64,000 nt of DNA. It comes from Symbiodinium natans (lineage: Eukaryota; Sar; Dinophyceae; Suessiales; Symbiodiniaceae). Below are positions 33,945-45,748 of this stretch, piece after piece; positions within the stretch are counted from its first letter, which is position 1; every line of letters starts with the position of its first letter. The stretch spans positions 1-64,000 of the forward strand of contig CAJNDS010002304.1 in assembly GCA_905221605.1 (NCBI GenBank), given 5' to 3'. A program made the position numbers and the translations under genes. Below the pieces are notes generated by a model. The model saw nothing but the letters and a program-made list of their open reading frames with translations. It did not search any database and had not been told where the DNA came from.

Positions 33945-35945
33945 TCAGTCGTCGTCACGGTTGCCCTCGCCCCCACCTTTCGGTCCTCCGGCCTGTTTGG
34001 CCATGATGATCTGATCCACTTTCAGGACCGTAAGCACTGCGTCCAGGGTAAAGCGGATGGCCCACTTCTTGGTGTCGGAGTGGTCCAAAATGCCACGCTC
34101 TGCGGCGTTGCACACCAAGGTGCCTGAGTCCACATCCACACCCGCAGTCTTCTCGCCCTTCTGGTGGGCTGCGTAGAGTGCAGTGATTGCATCCACGTGG
34201 CTGTGGCCAGCGTTTTCGGCCAAGATCTTGGGAACCACCTCCAAGGCTTCGGCAAACTTCAAGACGGCATACTGATCCAAGCCAGGCACTGTGGCGCCAA
34301 ACTGCTGCAGCTGGTGCGCCAGCTCTATCTCTGTGGCCCCTGCTCCTGCAACGAATTTGGGGTCTCTGCAGGTGCAACGCACCACGTTGACTGCATTGTC
34401 AATGGCTCTCTCCAGCTCGTCTAAGACGTTCGGGCTGGCACTTCGCAGTACCACTGTCGAGATCTTTGAGTCTCGGGTCTTTATGATGGTGAACTTTTCG
34501 GAAGAGATCTCCTCAACCTTGATGGACTCCACATAGCCGCACTCCTCTGGGAGTGGGGGGCCGCTGCGGATGACTGATGTGGCGCCCACGGTCCGGCAAA
34601 TTCGTCGCAGCTCGAACTTGGAGGTGATCTTGACGGCCATGATCTTGTACTTGTTCAAGAAGTGCAAAGCCATGTCAGAGATGGCCCCCCCGACAATCAC
34701 GACTTCGACGCCGACTTCTCTGATTCCTCGGATCAGTTCGTCCATCTTCTGCTCCTCACCCTTGCTAAAGTTCATGAGCTGCTCAGCGCTCTCTAGCAAG
34801 ACGGTGCCCTTCGTCTCTGTGGTGCCCAGCTCAAGGGCTTCGGCATACACGGCAACCTGCCAGGCATCCGATTCTACGCAGACTGGGATCGGGTAACCCG
34901 GATATTGAACTGTCGCATGTCGCCGCACGTAGTGTTTTGCATGGTTTCGACATGTTTCGACTGTCACACTGGTAGATGCGGGTTAAGGGGGGTTGTCGGC
35001 TCATGAACTATGGCTTGGGACGACCAACTTGTCTTTACAGTTGGGCGAGCCTTGGTTTTCTCCTTGAACTGCTCCACGCCGGTGCTCCGTCGTGCGATGG
35101 CCATGCCCTCCACGACGAAGGAGCTGTTCAAGTTGCCTCCCTGCACTTTTGTCACACGGACGTTGTCCACATCGAATTTGCTTGGCACAGGCGGCATCAC
35201 CTGAACGCAAGCTTCGGCCACGAGCTTCGCAAGGGGGCCTTCGCAACCCAGCTGCTTTGAGGCGATGGCCGTCTTCACACAGGTTGTTAGCTGCTCAATG
35301 CTCTTCAGGTCAGTGCATTTCCAACAGACCTGGTCGGTCAGGAACTCCAGGGCCTTGTTCGAGTTGATCGTTGCTGTTTATAACTACATTTCAACTTATG
35401 TTATCTACACATTTCAGACTCACGCTCTCTGCAAACCGAGGGGCCTTGTCTCTCGCCAGCTCGTAGCCCTTGTAGACATCGTTGGCGTGAATGCCCTCCT
35501 TGAGCAGTTCCTCAGCCCTCTGCAGCAGCTCGCCGCCAAAGCTGACGCAAAAGTTGGTGCCGTCACCAGACTCCTGCTCCTCAAGAGGAAGCTCCACTCC
35601 CCCTCCCCCTATCCTAGCTCCTATCCTACGAAGAGCATACAGTCCCTTTGTGTGCTCTTGTGAGTCATCTTCTGATTCTGCAACCCGTGCCTGCGACTTG
35701 GCTGCCATGACGATCAACTTCGCCGCGGGGTGCATCACCTCGAGCTCCGTCACGATGGTATTGGTGTCGCTGGTGACAAAGTGCTTTCCCAGATGGTTCA
35801 CGATCAGTTTGTTCATGCCATATGGGCCCAGCGAGCTCTTCGTGATCTGAGCCAAGTTCTTGCAGGCCTCGATGTTTTTCAGCAAGGCCTCGTCAACCCC
35901 GGAGAAATGCTTGCCGCCATCTTTCAGCAAACTCTGGAATCCGAC
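33945..35945 (-). CDS. CCT8: Chaperonin TRiC/CCT subunit theta (5' exon missing)
   Basis: Subunit theta of the cytosolic eight-subunit ring chaperonin that folds actin, tubulin and other proteins using ATP. Exons: 35691-35945, 35426... read as 35424-35579, 35051-35353 and 33945-34856 (stop). Family landmarks are LLKDGGKHFSGVDEALLKN, GPYGMNKLIVNHLGK, MAAKSQ joined to EQESGDGTNF (the GDGTN ATP motif), TETKGTVLLESAEQLMNFSKGEE, GGAISDMALHFLNKY, GAGATEIELAHQL, and the theta-specific end VDQIIMAKQAGGPKGGG. Introns: 35580-35690 (111 bases, GC-AG, in frame, so easily missed), 35354-35423 (GTGAGT donor) and 34857-35050 (GC-AG). The first placed exon begins at an AG|G acceptor at 35946, and a stop lies two codons upstream of the reading frame in the intron, so the initiator Met is in an unplaced upstream exon. 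The rest is complete. Confidence 0.95.
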
Positions 35946-36494
35946 CTGTTGGTTGAACCTTGGGGCAGATTTGGAAAAAACATACCCGAACTCTCAAGAC
36001 TCTCATGCCTGAGAGAATTCTGCTGAGCCTATTGCTGCAGCCAAGAAGCATTGCTGCAGCTGGACACCACGCGGAAGGAAGCTACAAAATACTTGATCCA
36101 TGCAGTCTGGCGACATGATTGTCCCACACGGCCATGAAGGCAAGCTGCTGTCATGACTAGTGACGAGTGACTAGTTCCATCTAGTTTACCTGCAAATGCC
36201 GTACGCATCATCCCTAGAATGCGGTGCCCCTGGACTTGCCCATGCATCCCATGCCTTCTATGTGATTCGATGTGCTGGTCACAGTGTTTGCCGGCTGTTG
36301 TGTTGGCCAAGAGGCTGATTTCGCAAGGTCCTGCTGAGATTGCAGTGCTCGGAAAAGTCTTGGACAACCTCAGCCGTACAGTGATGAGAAACCTGCATTG
36401 CTTGCTCGCCAGCACAAGAACTGGTCTCAGACCCCATCAACTTGCCATACAGCTTCTCCATTCAGTGCCATTTACTTATCAGAACTGCAGCTGC

Positions 36495-36894
36495 GACGCC
36501 TGTATCTGCTGCATTACTCGAGATGCACTCTCATCCAGGCGTGTGAGCGTCCCGATGACTTCGTTGAGGATGATCTGTGCTCTGAGGAGTGGAGGCTGCT
36601 ATGCCGAGTGCCCTACCGGTAGCAAGATTGACAGCAGGGTATGGCAGATCTAGCTGAGACACGCTGTTCACGATAGCACCCAGGAGCATCGTCCCACAAA
36701 CATAGCCCATTTCAGCGGTGGTGTATGCTGACATGTCCTGAGCTCTGCCCTTTGGAGGCCATGAACGCAAAGGGCTGTCAAGTTGCATGGTTCTCGAACA
36801 ACATGACATGGAACATCTTTCGTAACCATGCCGCTCCAAATCCGACAGTCGTGAAGACCGTCAGTACGAAGTAAAATGCATTGAGCCACTGCAC
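36495..36894 (-). CDS. Potassium channel pore and S6 exons (partial)
   Basis: Three exons in phase. 36835-36894 encodes the pore helix and selectivity filter, LNAFYFVLTVFTTVGFG. 36663-36737 continues DMSAYTTAEMGYVCG into the S6 helix, so the filter reads TVGFG-D across a GC-AG intron. 36495-36574 gives the post-S6 helix IILNEVIGTLTRLDESA. This is the plan of a six-helix voltage- or cyclic-nucleotide-type K+ channel. The voltage sensor is not placed here. A channel-like S2-S3 exon on the same strand at 41528-41583 could belong to the same gene, 4.6 kb upstream. The two clearest introns are 36738-36834 (GC-AG) and 36575-36662 (GT-AG, acceptor followed by A). Downstream exons up to the CCT8 gene are unresolved. 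Confidence 0.8.
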
Positions 36895-38318
36895 CTGGCA
36901 AAACCAAAACTCCGCGACTCTGGTTACGGGGCGAGGCCCCTTTCTGAGTGCTTGAGATGCTTATGATTTGTACCCACGCGCTCTTCCAATCTCTTGCTCT
37001 TCGGGCACGTGGTGCGACCCTTCTAACTCTTTTTTTTTGCTTCTGTGAATTCTTGCATCTTGACATCCCAAGAACCTCCCCAGCCCCCCCATGCCCCTGA
37101 TGGCTTAGGTGACGAACGCTCTTCGCCTTCAGCTGCTCCTTTCCCCCGCCCCCTCCCCCACCGCCCCCACCAAAACGAAACGCACAGGCACTCCCAAGGC
37201 TACAGGACTGTCCAGCAGGGCTGTCCCAGCTAGGGCGTTTCCGGGTGCCACTCTTGCATATGCCGCAGCTCCTGTTACTGGTGGTCTGGCTTGCATCATG
37301 CGACTGATATGCACATCCTGCTGCGACGAGAGCAAGACTGAGGCGAAAGAACCGTCTGTGTAGCACTCGAGCTGCGCCGGCTGGGCGTGGAAAAGAAGCA
37401 AAGCAACTCGGGGTGCACAAAGCGGGGCAGTGCAAGTCGGACGTCGGGAAACAACGCGGGAGCTACAAGGCAAGAGAAGAAAGCAGAGGTAGAGATAAAG
37501 GAGACAGTCCTGTTGGTCGAGCAGCTCTTATTCGTAGTTTCCACAAGTACCAGGGAGAACGGGATCTTTGTCTCGGGGAGTCGAACGACGAAGAAAGAGA
37601 CGCAGGCCAACCAGACGGCAACCCACACGGAACCAAAGCCTTCACTCTTGGAAGAAGGAAAAACTGGCAGTGCAGAAAAGAGAAGGAAGTCATAACGGGC
37701 TCTGGGCTCGATTGCATCCTGGTCCCCTGGACGGCTGCCCGCTCTCCTGAAGAGACGCCTGATTCATGAGAATAGTAGAAAGAACTTGAAGTCATCGACG
37801 GGGAGAAGCTACGAGGGAGAAGCGGTGGTGGAGCCGAAAGCTGAGCAACGTGATGAGCAACCGTAGAATGTAGAGAGCTGCAACATCAAGCTTGCCAAGT
37901 AAATGGGCGGCCGTACACCGCAGAAGCATGGGAGACTGACGAACCATACTTACACGGAAGTACGAAGGGGGAGCTGGTAGTGGTCGAGGGGACGAGCACA
38001 TGGAGGCAGTTGGAGGGGGGAGATGAACAGTCATCAGACGAAACTGTGTGGAGTCTTCACAAAAAACAGCGGCAATACGAGCACCGGCCCAATAGAATGA
38101 GGAAGCGAGGGGAAAAGGAGCACTGAGCGCCAGATCGATCTTGTATGTGTGAACCTCTTAATCCTCTACCGTTGTTGAGGATTGAAAGCTTCTTGATGAA
38201 ATAATGTGCCGGGACCCTCATCACCCTGAGACCAGCTTGCGGAGCTTCGAGCCGCTCTTCATTCTTAGGTGTGGGGCGCTTGGGTTATCTTGGATTTTGC
38301 TGCCATTTCTGATCCTGC

Positions 38319-38409
38319 CTCGGGGTCCTGTCGTGAGCCATCGCTCTTGTAGAGGAGGGTGGAGCCCTGGCTATCGATGACTCGCATGCCGAGCCAGGTG
38401 TCCTCCAGC
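38319..38409 (-). CDS. Probable exon, unknown protein
   Basis: 30 codons between an AG|G acceptor and a GC donor, reading LEDTWLGMRVIDSQGSTLLY and on to RQDPE. Phase and splice sites fit the window's pattern. No family recognised. Confidence 0.45.
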
Positions 38410-38719
38410 CTGGGCTTGCTTACTTCATGGAGAGTTGTGCCGACCCTGAGCCAGAGGGATCTGAAACACAACGGCATGCTTACTTGTAGCGAAGTCATGC
38501 GATATAAGCTTATGCGTGATGCATTGGCTTCCCATGTGGGATTTGCTCCTCCAACCCTGTCAAGTTGTGCAAATCCGAACGAACTTTCCAGGTCCGAGCA
38601 TCTCGATGGAACCGTTGAGAGCTGCACAAAGGTACCAGCCACAGCCAACCATGTGCGCAACCCAGGACTCAGCAGGACAGCTGTTCGTTTCTTGTTGCAG
38701 CATGAAAGCGCGCCCCTCT

Positions 38720-39000
38720 TCAATCTGCTGCATCGGCAAGCTTCTTCAAAAACATGTCCAAGAAGCTAATGTGCAGAACAGGTTGATGATCCTTGGCTGA
38801 TCCGTTCGGGTTGACCCGCTGCGAGTCCAAAGCAATGCTGGTCAAAAGGCATGCGGCAAGCAATCCGTCCGACTGCAGCGCAGCGGCCGCACACCCCGGA
38901 GATTTCTCAGCTGCATCATGACAGGGCCTGAGCCAAGGTGGGGAAAATTTGAGGATTGCTCGGAATCTCATTTTCAGCAACAAACTCTTCATGGCCAGGG
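38720..39000 (-). CDS. Probable C-terminal exon, unknown protein
   Basis: A minus-strand frame with protein-like composition (AAAALQSDGLLAACLLTSIA, then HISFLDMFLKKL) ends at a stop at 38720. The upstream border is uncertain. It may be the end of a gene upstream of the K+ channel or part of it. Confidence 0.4.
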
Positions 39001-39182
39001 TGCTGTCATCCATGAACCTCAGGAGCTTCCTTGGAAGGGCCACATGAGTAGAAGGGCTTGGCATCTGAGTTCCCAAACCCAAAACGTCGGTCTGACCCAA
39101 TCCTGATGTCTGCGCAGTGCGCCTGCGCGGCGCCCCAAAAACCCTCTGGAACTGATGACCTGCTGTGCTGCTGGCAATATAT

Positions 39183-39292
39183 TCAGGGTACCCAAAAAGG
39201 GGCCACGATGTGGGCCCTTTTTGGGGTTCCTTAAAAGGGATTACATAGTATCTTGGGGTATCTAAACAGCTATTTCTGAAATCCCCATGAAA
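39183..39292. mobile_element. Possible inverted-repeat element
   Basis: GGGTACCCAAAAAGGGG is followed by its near complement (CCCTTTTTGGGGTTCC), then a GGGGTATCT block. It resembles family B elements in composition and in GTACC/GGGG content. The 39200-39232 part is a strong hairpin. Confidence 0.45.
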
Positions 39293-39792
39293 AAGAGCTG
39301 ACGATCTATAACAAGCTTAGGGTCGAGAGGTGCACGAGGCGCACGAGCCGTGCCAAGCGGGAGATCCGCTGCAAACGGCTGAAGCGCGCTACCTGAAGCT
39401 TTCTTCTAACTTTGTGATTCTTATCCCTTTTGTTTTGGACCAGGAGCTGGTTCTCCCTCAACCCTAAACCCATGCTTTACTCTGTGGAGTGCTATGGCCT
39501 GGGCTTCATGTAGTGCAAAGCAGCGGACAGGAGCCAGGTGAGAGCAATGCCGAGCAAAGTCTAGGGTATTGGGGATCCCACATGTGGGGGTATAGAAGGT
39601 ACTCAGAGGTCTGCTAGAGTTTGCTTCAAACTCAAGAAGCTCAAAACGAGGATAACTTCAAACTTCCAGAAAGTGCCGGCCTCCAAGATATCGCCGCGCC
39701 TGGGATGCTAGAGTCCAATATGGGGACGCATGGCTGATAGTGGAGTTTAGGGCCCGCTCCCCCATTTGGTCATTTCGGGGTTAGGGCCAACG

Positions 39793-40180
39793 CCCCCAAA
39801 CCCCTCCCACCCCCCCCCCACCCCCACCCGCCCCGCTGATGTTGTGATGCATGGGGCTTTGGCCGCAACATGTGTTTTTCCTGTTGAGCTTTCAACAGGA
39901 AAAACCACTTTTGGACTTACAAAGCAATGGGCGCAGGTTGGTTACGCAGATTGGGGGTAGGGGGGCGTTTGGGGCGGTTGGCCTCTTCCCCCCCCTTCCC
40001 CTCCCTTCCCTTCCCCCCCCTCCTTGCACCCCCTTCCCTTCCCCCCCTTCCCCCTTCCCTTCCCCCCCCCTTCCCTTCCCTTCCCTTCCCCCCTTCCCTT
40101 CCCTTCCCCCCCCCCTTCCCTTCCCTTCCCTTCCCCCCTTCCCTTCCCTTCCCCCCTCCCCCCTTCCCCCCTTGATTTGG
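39793..40180. repeat. C/T-rich low-complexity tract
   Basis: A polypyrimidine tract of CCCTT/CCCC units spans about 39985-40173, preceded by a C-rich stretch at 39793-39833. The long Pro/Ser-rich frames (plus strand) and Gly/Arg/Glu-rich frames (minus strand) here are products of this simple sequence. Confidence 0.95.
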
Positions 40181-41527
40181 AGGGAACTTGGAAGAGTGGA
40201 GGGCCTTCTGTGCATTGTAGCTGTACTCATCTGAGAATGGAATATTTAAGGGGCTTAGAAGGACGGGTGTCGACATGTCGAACAGTCACCGTGTGCCACT
40301 GCGCACCACTGCAACCGTGGGCAATCTGAATTCGAGGTGTGGCACACATCTTGATGGAACATCGCTTCTATGAGCTGCGGCGGGATGCAAGCCACTAGAT
40401 TCGGAAGGAAGTAGGTCCTGCCACGAGTGCTGAGCTGGATTCAACTCTTCCGTCCACAAACGGCAAAGGGCCATGTAGAAAACATGCACTGCCCGCCCCA
40501 AACACATAGCTGTGGGTCCTGAGGTAGTACCAGGAAGTCTTTCTGAGATCCATCACTTCCACTCCCTGCACAGCGCTTGCTTCCAGACTGGGATCGAGCA
40601 ACAAATGTTCGGGGAGTTGGGGGCCTTGACAGTGCAGCGTCGAAGCTCCAAGAGGGTTGCTTGCCTATTGAAATACAAACGAAATAGACTTGAAATAGAG
40701 ATTTACCGGTTCTAATGCAGAGGAAATAGAGGTTTTCCAATAAAAGTACCATTCCACTGAAAGTACTACAACAGAAAATATGAGGAAATAGAGGTATTCT
40801 TATTCGAATAATCGAGGTTCTTGTGATCTGGTCTCCTTCCCCATTTCCCAACCTTCCCTCCAGGACGCCCCCCCCCCCCCTCCCTCTGTGGGCCGACGGA
40901 GGAGCTGCAGTCCGATGCTGCGGGCACAGGTGGGCTGGGACCCCCGTGGACCGCCTTCGGATCTTGAGAAACCCCTAACCACCTCAGGAATCCGGCACCA
41001 AGGCTTTTCGTCGTCTGCGACGTGCACGCTACACCCCGCGTTGGGCCGGCCGGGTTGCCAAGGTGGCACGCGCAAGTTTTTATAATTGTTTATAGCTCAA
41101 GCCTGCAAGTTTACAACAGAAGTAAACACACAAGCGGGGCATTAGGTGGGGATCTTTCTTCCGATTTGCAAACACGATTTCTTTAAACAAGTCCGTTTTG
41201 TGGCAAGACCTTCTTTAAAACGCGAGCTTGCAGGGCTTCAAAAGTTTGCTTCTGTGTTTGTTTTTTGTTTCTGCAATTTTTTGTACCTTTCTTTTTCTGT
41301 TTATTTCTTTCGGTCGTTTTTTTGTTTATTCCTTTCCTTCTTTCTAAACCTCTATTTCATTATATTGTTTAGGAGCAGCCCTACTTCCTCAATATGTTTA
41401 TGGGAAACCTCTATTTCCTGTGTATTTAACACTTCTTCCTGCCAAACAAAATGCAAAGCGCAAAAACAACGCGAAGAGAAAGCAGAGTGGCGTGGCAAGC
41501 CACTAGGCTAACAATTGGCCCACCTGC

Positions 41528-41583
41528 CTTGGTATCCCGATAACTAATGAAGAAGTTCAAGACCAGGTCAAGGTAGAACAGAC
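41528..41583 (-). CDS. Ion-channel S2-S3 exon
   Basis: 18 codons flanked by AG|G and a GC donor, reading LFYLDLVLNFFISYRDTK. This is the D-x-x-L-N-F-x-x-x-Y-x-D signature between S2 and S3 of EAG/CNG-type channels. It probably belongs to the channel whose pore lies at 36495-36894, but the linking exons were not found. Confidence 0.6.
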
Positions 41584-41599
41584 CTTGTTGCTCGGTTGC

Positions 41600-44192
41600 C
41601 ATCAAGGGCCATCTAGCACAAACCAACTTCGCTAAATTGGGGGAAATCCCTGTGAATGCTAGCTGCCTCGCTAGCCTGTGATGGGACTGTTGCAGCTCTG
41701 TGGCAGTTGACCGCGAAGTCGACGGGACGGTCAAAAAGCTCCTGCAGAATGGGTGAGGTGGGGTCCAAGGTGCGGAGGCTTTGCTTCTAGGGTCGTAGCA
41801 CTGCAGGCCCATGTTTGCTGGGAGCTGTCTAGACTTGAACAAGATGAACAGCAGCCTCAACGATCGTGATTTCAATTGGAACACGGAGGTCAATGAAGCA
41901 AAGCCTGCACGGCACCGTGCAGCAAGGACTTCGAACAACGCATAGCTACGTGGACAAGAAGTGAGGCAAAACTGCACGTTGGAAGTTCCTAACTTTTGCC
42001 GGCAGAGAGCTGGAAGGGGAAATATGTCGCGGTGTACAACAGCCTGCAATCTCAATCTTGCGGACTGGATGCGCGCCATGAAACAAGGAAGAACCAACCC
42101 AGACTGCAGCCATGATGCAGAAACAGAACCTGAGATGATTCGTCTCGGTCGCAGCAGGGTTCGTCAAGCCGCAGGCTTACATTTGGTGACAATTTCGACT
42201 TGCACGGTTCCGAGCTTATTGAGACTTCTCAGAAGGTTGCGGATAACTTGTGCTAGGGGCCACCACGTTCCAACCACGTCTGATGTAGGAGTCTTCGACG
42301 ATGACGAGCCAGGAGCAGCAGCCAGTTGCCGGGAGGTCTCGGCCGCATACTCTGGAAGCTGTGTGCTCGGGCCAATGACTAGACACTCTTCAACTCTGGC
42401 AGGCGCCCATCGGGGTGGCTCATCACCCCTACCAGCATCTGCCAGCACACACCCTTACCTTTTTGCAACAAATTGAGGCAAGTGTCCGGTCTGGAAGCTG
42501 GGGACAGTCGCATAAGATGCGATGTAGGACTCAAGGTCGTTGCCAGAGAATGAGTTCCGATCAGTCTCGGCAATCCATGGTACTGATGTGAGGCCCAAAA
42601 CCCGTTTTCCATGAGCCCCACAAGTGCTACATCCAAGGCCAACACTGTGGCAATGTCACTCGGAAGCCGCAGAACTTCTTTGGAGTTGGGATCCGCGTTT
42701 ACCTTGGCAATGCCAGTGCTTGAGTTACCTTGGCTGGACGGAGCAGGCTGTCTCTCTCTGCGCAGCTGCATGAAAAAGGGTAACTGGATAGCCGTAACCC
42801 AACTGCACGAGCAGAACTGCATAACTAGATGAACGAAAGCCAAGCACCAAGGCTATCTTCGGCATTCATGGGCCATGGAGAATGGAAATCTGCTGGCAAA
42901 AATGCTGCCGCACAAGAAAACCCTGCTTTGCTAGTGTCTGGGCTGCTCCTGCTAGTGGCCTCTGAATCTCAACAGAGCATGTACAGCTGGGTCGGTGTTA
43001 TTTGCTTTGCGATCATGCAACAAGACGGTTTTTGGCGCGATCTGGACAGGTGCTCTTAGATTCGCTTCTTGATCTTGCTTCTTGCTTCCTGTGTTCACGG
43101 ATGTTTGGCAGTCTCTGCTCCATGTGCGCTCTGTCTCGCGCTGTGTATATTTGAGCAGTCGGCAGCGCGCAGGGGCACCTCCGCAACCAGTATACGAGCG
43201 TGACAAATCAGCTCAGGAAGCTCCCTGCACTTTAGGACTCCCGCAAGACAAGGTGAGCCACTCTGCGAGGTGTTACCTGGGCACACAGGAAGACAAGCTC
43301 CTGAATGGGCTACAATGCGTCACTTGGCGGGATGGGAATGCGCAAGAGGTGAAAGGTGAAGATGGGCATGAACAGCATGCCCACGAAACACTGGCAATTC
43401 AGCTCTTCTTTGGGTCTGGGCAACTGCCTGACTGCTACACCGGCAGCGCTCAGTGTGAGCTTGGTGAGACACACATACACACGGCATTCACTCACTTCGC
43501 CGGTCATCAGCATCGCCTTGCAGCGACTACGGGCCGGCTAGTGCAGTGTCCCCTCCAGAGAGACTTATCGTAAGTGGAGTATATCGTATCGCTGAAAAAA
43601 TCAGCATTTACAATTGTCTTTGCAAACTTTTGAACGAGGTTCCTCTTGCCCTATACTTTCCCCAGGCCTTCTTATGATGCCTTCTTCTGCTGCCCGTTCA
43701 GAAGGATGTCAAAGTCTGCCAGCTGGGACCGAAGGGATCTGCGCACAGAAGGTGGCCGTACGGAACAGTGCAGGACTGTGAGCACAGGGAAGGTGAACTT
43801 CGTGAACTGTATGATGCGCCCGTTCAGAAGGCTAATAAGGGCTGACGCAGCTCGAGCGAAGCCCCGATGTGTTGAGGGTTTCTGTGCCCCTGCCAGTGCT
43901 ACCAGCAGTGCTTGCAGAGCCATCACCTTTCATGCAAGCATGCAGCATGCGGCGAGTGTACTTACTATGTGGCCCTGTTTTGATGCTCTGCGCTGAGCGA
44001 TTCGTGTGGTCACCAGTCAGTGGTGCATTGGCGCCAGGACGCCACTGCGCCACCCTGGGGACAGCCCCACCAAGAGATCAGCAAGATCTTCTCAAACGAA
44101 TTTAGGAGCGCTAGAGCTGGCTGAACAGCACTCTGCGCTAGCATACTCAAAGCTTGGGCAGGCAACACAACACTGCGTGTGACCACTTCCAT
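41600..44192 (-). other. Minus-strand candidate exons, unassigned
   Basis: Protein-like stretches occur at about 42190-42420 (VVGTWWPLAQVIRNLLRSL), 42590-42720 (EVLRLPSDIATVLALDVALV), 43690-43900 (GRIIQFTKFTFPVLTVLHC), and from ATG 44192 (MEVVTRSVVLPAQALSML). They may be the N-terminal part of the channel gene or separate genes. None is recognisable on its own. Confidence 0.35.
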
Positions 44193-45182
44193 CGTTGTCC
44201 CTGCCCCGCGTTGAGTGTTGTACCTACAAGTTCTAGATCTTCTAGACACACGAATTAACTGCAGCACCGAACTAATTATGCACTGAAGTACTCTGAACAA
44301 GACGAGCCGAAAAGTCACAGCTGGGTCCTGTCAAGCTTTCAGCTGACCTCAGAAGCTGCCAGGAGTTGAAGCATCAAAATGCGCAAAAAAAAGCAAGCAA
44401 AGTGCCGGATGCTGCTGAGCAACATTCGGATGTTCGCAAAGCTTAGTCACGAACAAGATGCTGGTCTGCTCTCCTCATCTTCAGGCGCCTGAAACATGGC
44501 CGCACTGCTCGTGCTTCAAGTTCTGCAAACATGTCAGGTCGAAGTACTCTCGCGCATAATTCTGATAGCTATCCCAAAACATGAATGTGACCTTGCTTTC
44601 TCCTGCTGTCTTGAGCATAAGGCGTGGTTTTTTTCCATATTCTCAAAGGTGCTTTTCTTTATTCTCGATCGGTGATGGTTTTGATTTGTATCCCGCCGGT
44701 TAATTTGTGTGGGCCTCGCGCCCTCCCATCCCAAGCCCCGGTTCTCGTTTTTTTCTTTAAGGGTTCTTTTGCTTCGCCTCGGAAGTCTGGGGGGATTAGG
44801 CAGGAGAGTTCAGTTTCTACGACCCTCGACCCTAACAGAAAAGCTCTGGGGGGATACGGGCGTACACCGGGTGTGCCGTTCCCTAAACCCTAAAGCCTAA
44901 ACCCTAAGCTTCTACGACTCGACCCGAACAGAAAGCTGAACAAACTGAACAGGACGTGGGCGAATGGGGGGAATGGTGGGCCAGTGCGTAACGTTGGTAA
45001 GTGGTGCGTGCTGGTGGGGGTATGGTGGGTAATGAGCAATGGTGAGAATGGCTGGTACGTTCAAAAACAAGACAACCTCCTGAATTGACAGAAGAATCGA
45101 AACAACCCTCGCAAGTCCCTCGTCCCGGCAGTGGGGACTAATTAAAGAAGAAATCGTCAGAGTTAAACCCATACGCAGCCCC

Positions 45183-45265
45183 TAAACATGCAGATGGAGA
45201 TCTAAACCCTAAACCCTAAACCCTAAACCCTAAACCCGAAACCCTAAACCCTAAACCCTAAACCC
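45183..45265 (-). repeat. CCCTAAA array
   Basis: About nine CCCTAAA copies with one CCCGAAA variant. A shorter run is at 45447-45468 and another at 44883-44908. Confidence 0.95.
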
Positions 45266-45638
45266 GCCAAGCGGCTTGCAAGCGGACGGCAGCGGCTTGC
45301 ACTGGGCCTTTTGCGAGTGGCGGTAAACCACGGCAGACCTTGATGAAAACATCATCATCCACATAGAGGGAGAAGAGGCTCACGGTGTGCACGGCAGAGC
45401 GACGTACCTCAATGACGCGAATTCATGATCCCAGCAGAAGGGACCCTAACCCTAAACCCTAAACCCCTCTTGGCTCGGGGAAGTCGGGAGTTGCCGTTTG
45501 AAGTCTTCCAAGCTGCATCTGCGTCTTTGTCTACAGTCATTTTCAGAACCAGCCCGAGATCCTGCGCGGAGCGCTCTTTGTCGAACTTTGCTGGACACGC
45601 CCCGCTGCATGGCCTATCTGCCTAGCAGTTCCCTCCCC

Positions 45639-45737
45639 CAATGTGGGGTTTACGAAATTAAGGGTACCTTACTATCAGGGAATCCTACCATTTGGGGGTT
45701 TATAGGGGGGATCCCTGATTTTCGCAAAACCCCCATA
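45639..45737. mobile_element. Family B MITE-like element
   Basis: It starts GGGGTTTACGAAATTAAGGGTACC and ends TTTTCGCAAAACCCC in the inverted sense. This shares both ends with the viperin intron 11 element. It lies about 10 bases below the donor of the TOG-like exon 45749-45851. Confidence 0.65.
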
Positions 45738-45748
45738 TCACGCTACAC

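Noticed and set aside
35374-35425. Alternative CCT8 intron with a GC donor and AG|C acceptor
   Set aside because: A GTGAGT donor at 35423 with an AG|G acceptor at 35354 keeps phase and gives a better family alignment.
36668-37435. Minus-strand 255-codon frame
   Set aside because: It includes a Gly run from a C tract and overlaps the K+ channel pore exon in a different phase, so it is not a gene.
39892-40276. Pro/Ser-rich and Gly/Arg-rich frames
   Set aside because: Products of a C/T-rich simple-sequence tract; open in nearly every frame.
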